Source of the DNA: an uncultured Ruminococcus sp.
GTDB taxonomy: Bacteria > Bacillota > Clostridia > Oscillospirales > Acutalibacteraceae
Reading direction: 5' to 3'
Length of the DNA: 64,000 nt
Assembly (NCBI GenBank): GCA_902802105.1
Contig: CADCKR010000014.1
Span: 1 to 64,000 of the forward strand
Part shown: in pieces, positions 54,990-63,372 of the stretch
How the letters are laid out: the number at the start of each line of letters is the position of its first letter
Position numbering within the stretch: position 1 is the first letter of the stretch
Notes under the pieces: model-generated
The model's database searches: none
Told to the model about the DNA's origin: nothing
What the model saw: the letters and a program-made list of their open reading frames with translations, nothing else
Position numbers and translations under genes: made by a program

Positions 54990-56085
54990 TTCTCAACCTC
55001 ACCGGAAGCACCAGGAAGATAAAGCTGTCTCCCTCACTGGGCATTATTACTATCGGGCTTAACGGGCCGTTCATGTGGATCTTTACCTCATCCGTATCGG
55101 TGTTTTTCAGTGCATCCATCATGTATTTGTTGTCAAAGCCTATTTCCAGATCTTCTCCGGAAGCTTCTGTTTCAAATTCATCGTATGCCTGTCCTAATGA
55201 GGTGTTGCAGGAGGTTTTGATGAATCCGTTGTCTATCCTGCACCTTATGGGGCTTTTTATTCTTTCGTTGAGGAGCAGTGACATTCTGTCGATCGTGTTT
55301 ATAAACTTTCTGGTGTTTACCGTCAGCTCAGTTGAGTGTGCTGACGGTATAGCCGCTTTATAGTTCATAAATTCGTCTTCTATAAGTCTTGTTATGATAG
55401 AATAGTTGTCTATCAGGAATATTATATGTCTGCTTCCTACTGTTATAGTCACTTTATCGGTATTGTCGTTTATGAGCTTTTCTACCTCTGCAAGTGATTT
55501 TCCGGGTACTATGAACTTCTTTTCTTCGCTGAAGTCTATATTTTCCTTGCGTACAGCAAGTCTGTAGCCGTCTACAGATACTATCTTTATAGTTTTGTTT
55601 TCGATATCGAACAGTGAGCCCTTGTGTGCGGGTTTTATATCCTTGTCCGAGATAGCATATATAGTCTGGCCTATCATGCTTTTAAGGGTCTTTCCTTCTA
55701 TGTTTATAGGTTCGCTTGCGGTTATTGTCGGTAATTCGGGGAATTCGTTGTCGGGTATGCCGATTATCTTATAGTCTGATTTACCGCTTGATATATATAT
55801 TGTGAGTTTTTCATCGGTTTCTATCTGTATCTGTTCTTCGGGCATTCTTCTTATTATTTCGGAGAACAGCTTTGCACTTGCGACAATGGTGCCTTCTTCA
55901 TATATCATAGCATCGATCGAAGTGGTTATTCCTATTTCAAGATCGTAGCCTGTAAGGATGAGCTTTCCGTTGTATGCTTTTATGAGTATACCCTCCAGAG
56001 CCGGTTTGGTGGATTTTGAGGATACTGCTCTTTGTACATTCAACACTGCATCGTTTAGTGTTTGTTTGTTGCAGGAAAATTTCAT
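54979..56085 (-). CDS. dnaN: DNA polymerase III beta sliding clamp
   Basis: This 368-aa clamp has the three repeated beta-clamp folds, beginning MKFSCNKQTLNDAVLNVQRA and ending IVMPSEGDSFIFLVLPVRLR. It is the processivity factor and hub for replication proteins. AAGGAAGG precedes the ATG. It is separated from dnaA by a 320-base gap with origin features, and overlaps the S4 gene at its end. Confidence 0.97.
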   Translation of the reverse strand: MKFSCNKQTLNDAVLNVQRAVSSKSTKPALEGILIKAYNGKLILTGYDLEIGITTSIDAMIYEEGTIVASAKLFSEIIRRMPEEQIQIETDEKLTIYISSGKSDYKIIGIPDNEFPELPTITASEPINIEGKTLKSMIGQTIYAISDKDIKPAHKGSLFDIENKTIKIVSVDGYRLAVRKENIDFSEEKKFIVPGKSLAEVEKLINDNTDKVTITVGSRHIIFLIDNYSIITRLIEDEFMNYKAAIPSAHSTELTVNTRKFINTIDRMSLLLNERIKSPIRCRIDNGFIKTSCNTSLGQAYDEFETEASGEDLEIGFDNKYMMDALKNTDTDEVKIHMNGPLSPIVIMPSEGDSFIFLVLPVRLRNDN

Positions 56086-56119
56086 TTTATCCTTCCTTTT
56101 CGGGTTTTGGTTATGTAGA

Positions 56120-56405
56120 GTTATATATATTTCAGTTATAGTAGTAGAGGCGGTTGATTTGTTGATAATCCTGTTTTTCCCTGTAAATAACGGTATTTCA
56201 GGAATATCCTTACTGTTGAGATGTGTTTAGTGTGTGTGGATAAATTTTTTGTTTCTGTTTTTGTCTCAACATTGGTGTTGAAACGTGTTGGTGAAATGTT
56301 GATAACTTGTTGAATATCTTGAAAGTGTTGAAAAGCTGAAAATTTGTTGAATTAACAGGTTTTGTTGATAAGTTGAAATATTCTCAACAGGATGTTGAAT
56401 GAGTG
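56120..56405. other. oriC: Replication origin (oriC), unwinding region in the dnaA-dnaN gap
   Basis: A consensus DnaA box TTATCCACA lies on the minus strand at 56235-56243, and TTATCAACA boxes at 56160-56168, 56297-56305 and 56363-56371, all in one orientation. Next to the 56160 box, toward dnaN, come a second degenerate box, a GC patch (CCGCC), then CTACTACTATAACT (56134-56147 on the minus strand), which fits the DnaA-trio pattern, and a TA-rich tract. Further TTCAACA strings fill 56275-56397. This arrangement matches the unwinding system of Bacillus oriC. Confidence 0.8.
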
Positions 56406-57719
56406 TTATCTGTCTCTTATATTCTTTATAATGTCATCAACTGTTGATTTCAGTGTGGGATCCTTGCTCATATTCTTTTCTATCTGGTTGATGGCATATA
56501 CTATTGTAGAGTGGTCTCTTCCGCCGAATTCCTCGCCGATGCTTTTCATTGAAAGGGAGGTTATCTCTCTTACAGCGTATATAGCTATCTGGCGGGCATT
56601 GGATATATTGGAATTTCTTTTCTGAGAGCGTATATCGTCGCTTGTCACACCGTAGGTGTGTGCTACCTCGTCGATTATCTTTTCTACGGTAAGCGGTGGC
56701 GGCTGATCGTTGTTGAGTATGTCTGAGATAGTTTTCTGAGCGACATTTATAGTTATCTTTTCTCCGTAGAGCTGATTTTTAGCTTTCAGCTTCTTTACTA
56801 CGCCTTCAAGCTGTCTGATATTCGTTTTGAGCCTTGTGGAGATATATTCGGTTACATCATCAGGCAGATTGAATTCGAGTAGCTCTGCTTTTCTTTTTAT
56901 GATAGCCATTCTTGTTTCGTAATCCGGCGGCTGTATATCTGCAAGAAGTCCGGATTCAAAGCGGCTGCGCAGTCTGTCCTCAAGGGTTTTTATCTCTTTT
57001 GGCGGGCGGTCAGATGTCAGTACTATCTGACAGTTTGCTTCTCTCAGGGTGTTGAAGGTATGGAAAAATTCCTCCTGAGTACGCTCCTTGCCGGCGATGA
57101 ACTGTATATCGTCTACGAGCAGGACGTCTGATTTCCTGTATTTCTGACGCAGCTCACTGGTAGTTGCGTTTTGCAGGGATTCAATGAATTCATTTGTGAA
57201 ATCATCGCCCTTGACATAGGTTATTGTTTTGTTGGGATCATTTTTTATTATCTCATTCCTGATGGCATAGAGCAGGTGAGTTTTTCCAAGTCCGGAATTG
57301 CCGTATATGAAAAGCGGGTTATATGCCTTTCCGGGATTGGTCGCCACAGCTAAAGAAGCGGCATGGGCAAATTTATTTGATGAACCGACTATAAAGGTAT
57401 CAAAGGTATATTCATAGTCAGCGTCAATTATTGCATCATGGTTTTCCGGTTCCTTGGCCGGTTCTTCATCCGGGATAGTGAATATTATATCTATTCCCTC
57501 GCCGAAAACGCTTGCAAAGGCATCGTTGAGAAGCTTCATATAGCCTCTTATCAGGGTCTGCCGGTGAAAATCACCCGGAACCATCAGGATAGCCTTGCCC
57601 TGTGTGAAGTCCAGATTTACTGGCTCGATCTTACTGATCCACGTCTTGTATGCAACATCGGTAATTCTCTCTTTGCAGTAGTCGCAGATTATTTCCCATG
57701 CTTCATTGAATGAATCCAT
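56406..57719 (-). CDS. dnaA: Chromosomal replication initiator DnaA
   Basis: This 437-aa AAA+ initiator has the N-terminal helicase-loading domain (MDSFNEAWEIICDYCKERIT), Walker A (GNSGLGKTHLL), Walker B (LLVDDIQFI), sensor and arginine-finger segments (EDRLRSRFESGL), and the C-terminal DnaA-box-binding helix-turn-helix (EFGGRDHSTIVYAI). GGAGGAAG precedes the ATG. It is transcribed from a clear promoter about 85 bases upstream, in the divergent gap with rpmH. Confidence 0.98.
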   Translation of the reverse strand: MDSFNEAWEIICDYCKERITDVAYKTWISKIEPVNLDFTQGKAILMVPGDFHRQTLIRGYMKLLNDAFASVFGEGIDIIFTIPDEEPAKEPENHDAIIDADYEYTFDTFIVGSSNKFAHAASLAVATNPGKAYNPLFIYGNSGLGKTHLLYAIRNEIIKNDPNKTITYVKGDDFTNEFIESLQNATTSELRQKYRKSDVLLVDDIQFIAGKERTQEEFFHTFNTLREANCQIVLTSDRPPKEIKTLEDRLRSRFESGLLADIQPPDYETRMAIIKRKAELLEFNLPDDVTEYISTRLKTNIRQLEGVVKKLKAKNQLYGEKITINVAQKTISDILNNDQPPPLTVEKIIDEVAHTYGVTSDDIRSQKRNSNISNARQIAIYAVREITSLSMKSIGEEFGGRDHSTIVYAINQIEKNMSKDPTLKSTVDDIIKNIRDR

Positions 57720-57803
57720 ACACTTTTCTTCCTCCCGATCTTTGATTGTGCAGCACTCACTGCCGAAGTGCTTTTACCGTAAATAAACACTTATACGAGA
57801 ATA

Positions 57804-57832
57804 ATTATAACACACATATTTGTATATTTCAA
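57804..57832 (-). promoter_or_regulatory. dnaA promoter
   Basis: On the minus strand TTGAAA (57827-57832), a 17-base spacer and TATAAT (57804-57809). The divergent gap of 378 bases between dnaA and rpmH contains no consensus DnaA box that I can see; it holds this promoter, the rpmH promoter and AT-rich sequence. Confidence 0.75.
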
Positions 57833-57994
57833 ATGATTTTTCAACATTCGTCATTTTCACGGTGGAAAAGTGCAAAATGTGTGACGTACTGTAGGCAATG
57901 CCGAGCAGTTTTCTACAGAGAGTAATATTATCAGAAATATTACAGCTATATATGTTGAGTACGGCCGCTAAGGGAAATTTTTTTATTTTTTTAG

Positions 57995-58024
57995 TTGACA
58001 GAAGGCTATGTTTTGGTTTATAAT
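57995..58024 (+). promoter_or_regulatory. rpmH promoter
   Basis: TTGACA (57995-58000), an 18-base spacer and TATAAT (58019-58024): both hexamers are perfect. Confidence 0.85.
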
Positions 58025-58097
58025 TCTAAAGTGCAAGTTTATATCTTGGATACTAATGTCAGGTGCATCTGCGCCTTCCTGAAAGGAGGATTTTCTA

Positions 58098-58232
58098 ATG
58101 CTGAGAACGTATCAGCCGAAGAAGCTCCACAGAAAAAAGGAGCATGGCTTCAGAAAGAGAATGTCAACATCAAACGGACGTAAGGTTCTTTCCCGCAGAA
58201 GAGCTAAGGGAAGAAAGAGACTTTCCTATTGA
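58098..58232 (+). CDS. rpmH: 50S ribosomal protein L34
   Basis: This 44-aa, very basic protein is ribosomal protein L34: [18 protein letters not shown], then [20 protein letters not shown] and RKRLSY. The length and sequence are canonical. AAAGGAGGA lies about eight bases before the ATG. It heads the rpmH-rnpA-yidD-yidC-jag run divergent from dnaA. Confidence 0.98.
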   Translation: MLRTYQPKKLHRKKEHGFRKRMSTSNGRKVLSRRRAKGRKRLSY

Positions 58233-58301
58233 TCCGGCTTTTTTCATCGACTGTTGGACGTGCAGGCGGAGATTTATTAAATTATCACAGGATGATGATG
58301 T

Positions 58302-58637
58302 ATGAGTGAAATGATCACCCTAAAGGAAAACAGAGACTTTCGCCGCATTTATAATCGGGGAAGATCATTCGCATCTCCCCTGCTCGTTTCTTACGTTATG
58401 AAAAATCGTGTCGGTTCGGTAAGGGTCGGCATAACCACAGGAAAAAAGGTAGGCAAGGCTGTTTTGCGCAGCAGAGCCAGAAGAGTTATAAGAGAGGCGT
58501 ACCGGGCTCTGGCAGAAGAGATAAGCCCCGGCTTCGACCTGGTCTTTGTGGCAAGGAGCAAGACGCCTTTTGTCAAGAGCTATGATGTTCTCAAGGCAAT
58601 GAAAAAAGAGCTGAAGGATGCGGGTGTTTTGAGATGA
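58302..58637 (+). CDS. rnpA: Ribonuclease P protein component
   Basis: This 111-aa basic protein assists the RNase P RNA in maturing tRNA 5' ends. It shows [20 protein letters not shown] at the start and the RNR-like motif [18 protein letters not shown]. Its end overlaps yidD by four bases (ATGA). Confidence 0.95.
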   Translation: MSEMITLKENRDFRRIYNRGRSFASPLLVSYVMKNRVGSVRVGITTGKKVGKAVLRSRARRVIREAYRALAEEISPGFDLVFVARSKTPFVKSYDVLKAMKKELKDAGVLR

Positions 58638-58918
58638 AGCGCCCGCTTATTTGGCTTATCAGGCTGTATCAGAGATGTATTTCCGCATATACGCCGCCGT
58701 CATGCAGGTACATACCTGTATGCTCGGTCTACGGGATACAGGCGATAGAGCGTTTTGGTGCAGTAAAGGGCACTGCTCTTACTGTATGGAGGATACTCCG
58801 GTGCAACCCGTTTTCACGGGGAGGATATGATCCGGTACCTGAGAAGAAGATCAAGGTAAGATATAAAAAGCCCCCGAAAAGGATAGAATATCCTAAAAAT
58901 AAAAGCGGCAGGCAATAG
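58634..58918 (+). CDS. yidD: Membrane protein insertion efficiency factor YidD
   Basis: This 94-aa protein has the family core [35 protein letters not shown] sequence, visible as [15 protein letters not shown] and [14 protein letters not shown], with paired cysteines, and [18 protein letters not shown]. It lies at the membrane surface and helps YidC-dependent insertion. It overlaps rnpA by four bases and precedes yidC, from which it is separated by a small transposon-like element. Confidence 0.92.
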   Translation: MKRPLIWLIRLYQRCISAYTPPSCRYIPVCSVYGIQAIERFGAVKGTALTVWRILRCNPFSRGGYDPVPEKKIKVRYKKPPKRIEYPKNKSGRQ

Positions 58919-58919
58919 A

Positions 58920-58997
58920 ATGCTTTTTGATAAATTTAAGCGCGAAAACAACAGTTCCGTCCGGGATAAGCTCGCAGCATTTACTGAGACGGACTGA
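58920..58997 (+). CDS. Possible 25-aa peptide or gene remnant
   Basis: An ATG one base after the yidD stop opens a short frame encoding MLFDKFKRENNSSVRDKLAA and five more residues. The upstream sequence GGCAGG is a weak ribosome site. Its amphipathic, charged composition is protein-like, but it could equally be a remnant. It ends 14 bases before the small inverted-repeat element. Confidence 0.25.
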   Translation: MLFDKFKRENNSSVRDKLAAFTETD

Positions 58998-59011
58998 ATA
59001 TATATATTTTT

Positions 59012-59186
59012 TAAATCCCGACTTGCACACGGGTCATAAAACAGCCGCAATTATGCACAGTAAACCGATGAAAAACATCAAAATGACATTTACAATATTC
59101 CAAAATGTGCTCGTTTTAAGTAAGGAAAACTATGTAAATATGCCATTTTTTAATAATCTATGACCCACCTGCAAATCGGGATTTTA
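59012..59186. mobile_element. MITE-like element with imperfect 28-base inverted ends
   Basis: The left end AAATCCCGA-TTGCA-GGGTCATAA and the right end, reverse-complemented, AAAATCCCGATTTGCA then GGGTCATAGA match with a few differences. The 175-base interior codes for nothing and no transposase gene is visible. Flanks are TA/T-rich, so a target duplication cannot be defined. It separates yidD from yidC. Confidence 0.55.
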
Positions 59187-59260
59187 TTTTTTTATTGGTC
59201 TATTACTTATGATAAAATTTTTCTGAGATGGAAGACATTGAAAGGAATGGTTTTTGGTAA

Positions 59261-60289
59261 ATGGTACAAATTTTTAATCTGATAGGAAGTCTGTTCGGAT
59301 ATATTCTTTTTGCAGCCTTCTATATCGTAAAGAATTTCGGTATTGCTATTATTATCTTTACGCTGATAGTAAAGCTGCTGCTGCTCCCGTTCTCTATAAA
59401 GCAGCAAAGGTCTATGGCAGCAAACGCAAGATTCCAGAAAAAGCAGAAGGAAATAATGGACAGATACGGCAAGGACAGAATGGGCGCCCAGATGGAGATC
59501 CAGAAGCTTATGCAGAAGGAAAATGTGAGCATGAGCGCAGGCTGTCTGCCGATGATCGCGCCTATGTTCGTTATGCTGGGCGTTTATTATTCGGTTATCA
59601 ATCCTCTTACGAATACGCTCCATATTGCGGCCGACAAGGTAAATACAGCGCTTAATACGCTTGCAGCACTTCCGGGTCTCGGTACGAGCTTTGGCAGCAA
59701 TAACTACGGACAGATATATATTCTTAAATATTTCGGACTTCTCAGGGATAATTTCAGGGATGCATCCGGCGGCGCTCTCTTTACGGGTGATGAAGCAAGC
59801 CGTATAAATGATTTTGCAGGCGGATTTAATTTTCTTGGCTGGGATCTTCTTGCTACACCTAACAGCTGTTCATTTGCATCTATGATGTGGCTGATCCCTG
59901 TGCTTTGCTTTGTTACATCAGTAGGCAGCATGATAGTAATGCAGAAAATGAACGGTACTCCCATGAAAGGCTGTATGTTTATTTTCATTCTGCTTATGCC
60001 CCTTTTCTCGGCATGGATCGCGTTCAACGTACCGGGTGCTGTCGGCTTCTACTGGATCGCATCTACAGTTTTAGGATTCATTCAGTCATTTATCCTCAAC
60101 GTTTATTATAATGCAAGTATCATTGAGGCGCGTGATGAGGCTCACAGAGTTGTTCTGCGGCGTCAGCAGGAGGCTGAGGTGCAGAGTATTGAGGTGCCTG
60201 ATTATGTTGCTCCCTCACAGATCTCAAAAAAGAAAACGGTAACGGATGAAGCAAATTATAAACAAAAAAAGCCTAAAAAACGAAGGTAA
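59261..60289 (+). CDS. yidC: Membrane protein insertase YidC/OxaA
   Basis: This 342-aa insertase places proteins into the cytoplasmic membrane, alone or with SecYEG. It shows five helices (near residues 15-42, 95-120, 205-225, 240-262 and 265-285), with KQQRSMAANARFQKKQKEIM as the cytoplasmic hairpin between helices 1 and 2, PMIAPMFVMLGVYYSVINPL and VGFYWIASTVLGFIQSFIL. The basic C-terminus (KKPKKRR) fits ribosome contact. It lacks the usual lipoprotein signal of Bacillus SpoIIIJ. The translated frame runs close to jag, 19 bases away. Confidence 0.95.
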   Translation: MVQIFNLIGSLFGYILFAAFYIVKNFGIAIIIFTLIVKLLLLPFSIKQQRSMAANARFQKKQKEIMDRYGKDRMGAQMEIQKLMQKENVSMSAGCLPMIAPMFVMLGVYYSVINPLTNTLHIAADKVNTALNTLAALPGLGTSFGSNNYGQIYILKYFGLLRDNFRDASGGALFTGDEASRINDFAGGFNFLGWDLLATPNSCSFASMMWLIPVLCFVTSVGSMIVMQKMNGTPMKGCMFIFILLMPLFSAWIAFNVPGAVGFYWIASTVLGFIQSFILNVYYNASIIEARDEAHRVVLRRQQEAEVQSIEVPDYVAPSQISKKKTVTDEANYKQKKPKKRR

Positions 60290-60308
60290 GAAAACAGGGG
60301 GAAAAGAA

Positions 60309-61211
60309 ATGATCCGCGAATTTATTGCAACAGCCGACACCATAGAGGAGGCGTTGAAGCAGGCTTGCAGCCAGCTTGGCACAGAACCCGAAAACACACA
60401 GTATGAAGTACTTCAGCAGCCTGAAAAGAAAAAGTTCGGTCTTTTTGGCGGCAATCCGGCCAAGGTGAGAGCTTATGTGGAGGTAACTCCGCTTGAAAGC
60501 GCAAAGGATTATCTCAGGACTATTCTTTCAAAGATGGGTATAAAAGATATTGAAATGAATGCCGAAGAGGTCGAAGGCGGCGCTGTTATCAGTATCGAAG
60601 GCGAGGACGTTGGCTTTATTATCGGACACAGGGGAGAAACACTCGATGCCCTGCAGTATCTTGCAGGTCTTGTTGCTAACCATGTTGACGACAGCTATTA
60701 CAGGATATCAATAAATATCGGCAATTACAGGGAAAAGAGAGAGAAAACTCTTGAGATACTCGGACGCAAGCTTGCATTCAAGGCTGTCAAGACCGGAGCA
60801 AAAACATCTCTTGAACCGATGAATCCTTATGAGAGAAGAATAATCCATACAGCAGTACAGAAGGTAAAGGGTGCTACCTCATGGAGCGAGGGCGAAAATA
60901 TGCACCGTCATGTTGTGATCGGTCCTGATCCTGAGTACAAGCCCTCATATAACAGAGGCTATCGCAGAGGTGACAGGGACAGGTCAAGCAATTTCAATAA
61001 GGACGGCACATACAACCGCAGACCTCGTTCAAGCGGATATCAGAGAAGACAGTATTCGGACGGTGAGTATCATCCCCAGGACAGTGTGTTCAGCAGTTTT
61101 GAGGACGACAGCTCTTCAAGTGCTGTAAGAGAGAGCATAAACGAAAGACCCGATACTTCTCTTTATGGAAGGATCGAGATAAAAAAGCATTCGTCGGATA
61201 ATAAAGAATGA
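60309..61211 (+). CDS. khpB: RNA-binding protein KhpB (Jag/EloR)
   Basis: This 300-aa protein has an N-terminal Jag domain (MIREFIATADTIEEALKQAC, KKKFGLFGG), a KH domain (IIGHRGETLDALQYLAGLVAN) and an R3H domain (ERRIIHTAV, HRHVVIGPDP). Jag/KhpB binds RNA and is linked to cell elongation and division. A low-complexity Arg/Ser/Tyr/Asp-rich tail of about 80 residues (from about 220) is longer than usual. The start at 60309 follows GGGGGAAAAG. It is the last gene of the rpmH run before a strong terminator; mnmE, its usual next neighbour, is absent. Confidence 0.93.
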   Translation: MIREFIATADTIEEALKQACSQLGTEPENTQYEVLQQPEKKKFGLFGGNPAKVRAYVEVTPLESAKDYLRTILSKMGIKDIEMNAEEVEGGAVISIEGEDVGFIIGHRGETLDALQYLAGLVANHVDDSYYRISINIGNYREKREKTLEILGRKLAFKAVKTGAKTSLEPMNPYERRIIHTAVQKVKGATSWSEGENMHRHVVIGPDPEYKPSYNRGYRRGDRDRSSNFNKDGTYNRRPRSSGYQRRQYSDGEYHPQDSVFSSFEDDSSSSAVRESINERPDTSLYGRIEIKKHSSDNKE

Positions 61212-61360
61212 TTTTATCAAGAATTACTCTTCGATAAATATTAGTCACAAATTATTCGGACGGCCGGCTTTTGCAATAAGTTGCATACAGAAATTTCTGT
61301 TCACAATAATTTCAGGCGATTTATTCTCTTTTATTATGCTGTAAAAAATAATAGTATAAA

Positions 61361-61404
61361 AATAATGCTGCGGCACAGATAAAGTGCGGCAGCATTATTT
61401 TTTG
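61361..61404. terminator. Bidirectional terminator between khpB and parB
   Basis: AATAATGCTGC and GCAGCATTATT are inverted arms with further pairing inside. T-runs follow on both strands, so it ends both converging transcripts. Confidence 0.85.
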
Positions 61405-61432
61405 AGTATTTCGGTGTATTATGAAATATTAT

Positions 61433-62248
61433 TTACGCAGCCATAGAATGTTCCTTCGGGATGCGTATTGTGTATTCGATAGAATCATCATCCTCGCAAA
61501 ATTCCGCCTGAGCGTCAATGCCTGAGGTGTTGAGGGCAAATACAGCCTTTTTTATCGTGTTTTCAAAGGTTCTGACGTCGCGCAGAACACTCTTTCTTCG
61601 CTGTGAACGCCGCTTTTCAATGACAGTCTGGTTGAGGATTTCATCTATGTAGCTTTCTGTCTGTGATACGTTCATGCTGTTAGTGATTATCTCACTTAGC
61701 ACGATCCTGCGCTCAATCTTATCTTCTATCCTGAGAAGAGCCTTTGCGTGCCGGATAGACAGGTGATTTTTGAGTACAAGCTCGCGCTCTGATTCATCAA
61801 GCTTCAGAATATCCATCATGTCCGATATTTCCTCCGGCTGTTTGCCGAGCTGAGCGGCGGCTTGATTTTGTGAGATATTTTCGGAGGTAATATAGCTGCA
61901 TACGCCCTGAGCCTCTTCAATGAAATTGAGGTCGGTTCTTTGAATATTTTCTTCAAGAGAAAATACTTTTGCTTCATCGTCATTGCAGGTTATAACGATG
62001 CAGGGTATTTTTGTTTTTCCGCACATAACACAGGCTCTTAGTCTGCGTTCACCTGCTATAAGCTCATATTCCATTGCTGTTACCTTGCGAACCATTACAG
62101 GCTGCAACAAACCGTTATGTTTAATGCTGTCTGCAAGCTCACGAAGCTTCTCACTGTTGTAATATTTTCTTGCCTGCGTTCTGCATGGTCTTATTTGTAT
62201 TATAGGTATTTCAACTACCCGGTTGATCCTTCTGATGTTAAGTATCAT
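61433..62248 (-). CDS. ParB/Noc-family chromosome-partition protein
   Basis: This 271-aa protein has the ParB N-terminal CTPase/DNA-gate domain (QPVMVRKVTAMEYELIAGER, with GERRLRA, and NIQRTDLNFIEEA), a helix-turn-helix domain (ISQNQAAAQLGKQPEEIS, LSIRHAKALL) and a C-terminal dimerisation part. In Firmicutes the homologue beside rsmG is Noc, which couples nucleoid position to division; the alternative is a true ParB with no parA beside it. AAAGGGGTTATG precedes the ATG. It is on the strand facing khpB, opposite to the usual order. No parS or Noc-box consensus was noticed in the window. Confidence 0.85.
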   Translation of the reverse strand: MILNIRRINRVVEIPIIQIRPCRTQARKYYNSEKLRELADSIKHNGLLQPVMVRKVTAMEYELIAGERRLRACVMCGKTKIPCIVITCNDDEAKVFSLEENIQRTDLNFIEEAQGVCSYITSENISQNQAAAQLGKQPEEISDMMDILKLDESERELVLKNHLSIRHAKALLRIEDKIERRIVLSEIITNSMNVSQTESYIDEILNQTVIEKRRSQRRKSVLRDVRTFENTIKKAVFALNTSGIDAQAEFCEDDDSIEYTIRIPKEHSMAA

Positions 62249-62661
62249 TTTTCATAACCCCTTTCTGTGACTATATGATATCATAGAAGAGCATTATTTT
62301 TTGTCATAAACAGGGGAAAGAATTTTCTTGGATACAGAAAAGTTCTCAACATTTTTCCTGCTGATTGTTGAAAATTCAGGCGGATCTTCCCTTTTATATA
62401 GTATTATTTATTTGAAGAAAATATGTTTTTGCAGATGTGACAGTATTCTTGACGTATTGTGGGAGATATAAAAAAATTTTGAATAGATCTGTACAAACAA
62501 AAAGTTTTCAACCGTAAATTCAAAAGCAGTTGAAAACTTTTTTGCTTTCTTATTTTGATATGCCGTGTTAATGATTTTTTCAACAGTTGTTTATTATAAT
62601 GTTAAAAGCAAAACCGCACAAAGATCGTAAGTTTACTTGACTGTCTTTGTGCGGTATTTTT
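62249..62661. other. Intergenic gap between parB and rsmG with inverted repeats
   Basis: No gene is seen. A 13-base perfect inverted repeat (AAAAGTTTTCAAC at 62500-62512 and GTTGAAAACTTTT at 62529-62541) lies in the middle. TTCAACA-like strings also occur nearby, reminiscent of those in the dnaA-dnaN gap, but no consensus DnaA box was found. The rsmG terminator is at the right end. Confidence 0.55.
62613..62655 (-). terminator. rsmG terminator
   Basis: ACCGCACAAAGA and TCTTTGTGCGGT form a 12-base stem. TTTTGCTTTT follows on the minus strand and seven T on the plus strand. Confidence 0.85.
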
Positions 62662-63372
62662 TTAAAGGATTGGGCTTTTGTTTATTTTGGTGCTTCTGCG
62701 CGGATATGCAGGCGGAGTAGGGGAGACCTTGCGAAGCTCTATTATAGTTCTTGAAATATTGTCCGGCAGGGTAAAGGTCTCAGTCTTTGATACAGTACAG
62801 CCGAGGGTTGATATTGCTTTTGAGGCAGCTTCAAGCTCGGCCTGTCCGTCAGGACCCTTCATTGCGGCAAAGCTGCCGCCGACCCTGACGTATGGAATGC
62901 AGTATTCGCAAAGAGCAGGCAGATTTGCAACGGCTCTTGATACAGCATAGTCAAATTTTTCACGGTATTTTTTATTCTGCGACAGTTCCTCGGCACGGCC
63001 GTGTATCAGTTCGGCTTCGATACCAAGGCTGCTGCATACATCATCAAGAAAGATCAGCCGCTTGTTAAGACTGTCCAGAAGAGTAAGCTTTATATCGGGG
63101 CGCATTATTTTCAAAGGTATGCCCGGAAATCCTGCACCTGTTCCTATATCAATAAGAGAAGCATCGGTACGGATATCAACGGCTTTCAGCAGGGAAATAC
63201 TGTCTATAAAGTGCTTTACTGCGATCTCGCTTTCTTCCGTTATTGCAGTAAGGTTAATTTTTTTATTCCACTCAACAAGCAGTGACGCATATTTTTCAAA
63301 GGCGGCTGTCTGTCCGGAGCTTATCGGAATGTTGTTTTCTGCGCACCATTTATTCAGCAGTTCAGTTATCAT
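62662..63372 (-). CDS. rsmG: 16S rRNA (guanine527-N7)-methyltransferase
   Basis: This 236-aa enzyme methylates G527 of 16S rRNA, a site whose loss gives low-level streptomycin resistance. The SAM-binding motif LIDIGTGAGFPGIPL (near 70) and the following LTLLDSLNKRLIFLDDVC are clear, with FDYAVSRAVANLPALCEYC. Its start overlaps the end of mnmG by 11 bases. A basic tail (PPAYPRRSTKINKS) ends the protein. Confidence 0.96.
   Translation of the reverse strand: MITELLNKWCAENNIPISSGQTAAFEKYASLLVEWNKKINLTAITEESEIAVKHFIDSISLLKAVDIRTDASLIDIGTGAGFPGIPLKIMRPDIKLTLLDSLNKRLIFLDDVCSSLGIEAELIHGRAEELSQNKKYREKFDYAVSRAVANLPALCEYCIPYVRVGGSFAAMKGPDGQAELEAASKAISTLGCTVSKTETFTLPDNISRTIIELRKVSPTPPAYPRRSTKINKSPIL

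Noticed and set aside
57720..58097. A second origin half upstream of dnaA
   Set aside because: No consensus DnaA boxes were seen in the dnaA-rpmH gap, only promoters and AT-rich sequence.
61433..62248. parS or Noc-binding sites near parB
   Set aside because: I saw no TGTTTCACGTGAAACA-type or ATTTCCCGGGAAAT-type palindrome in the window.
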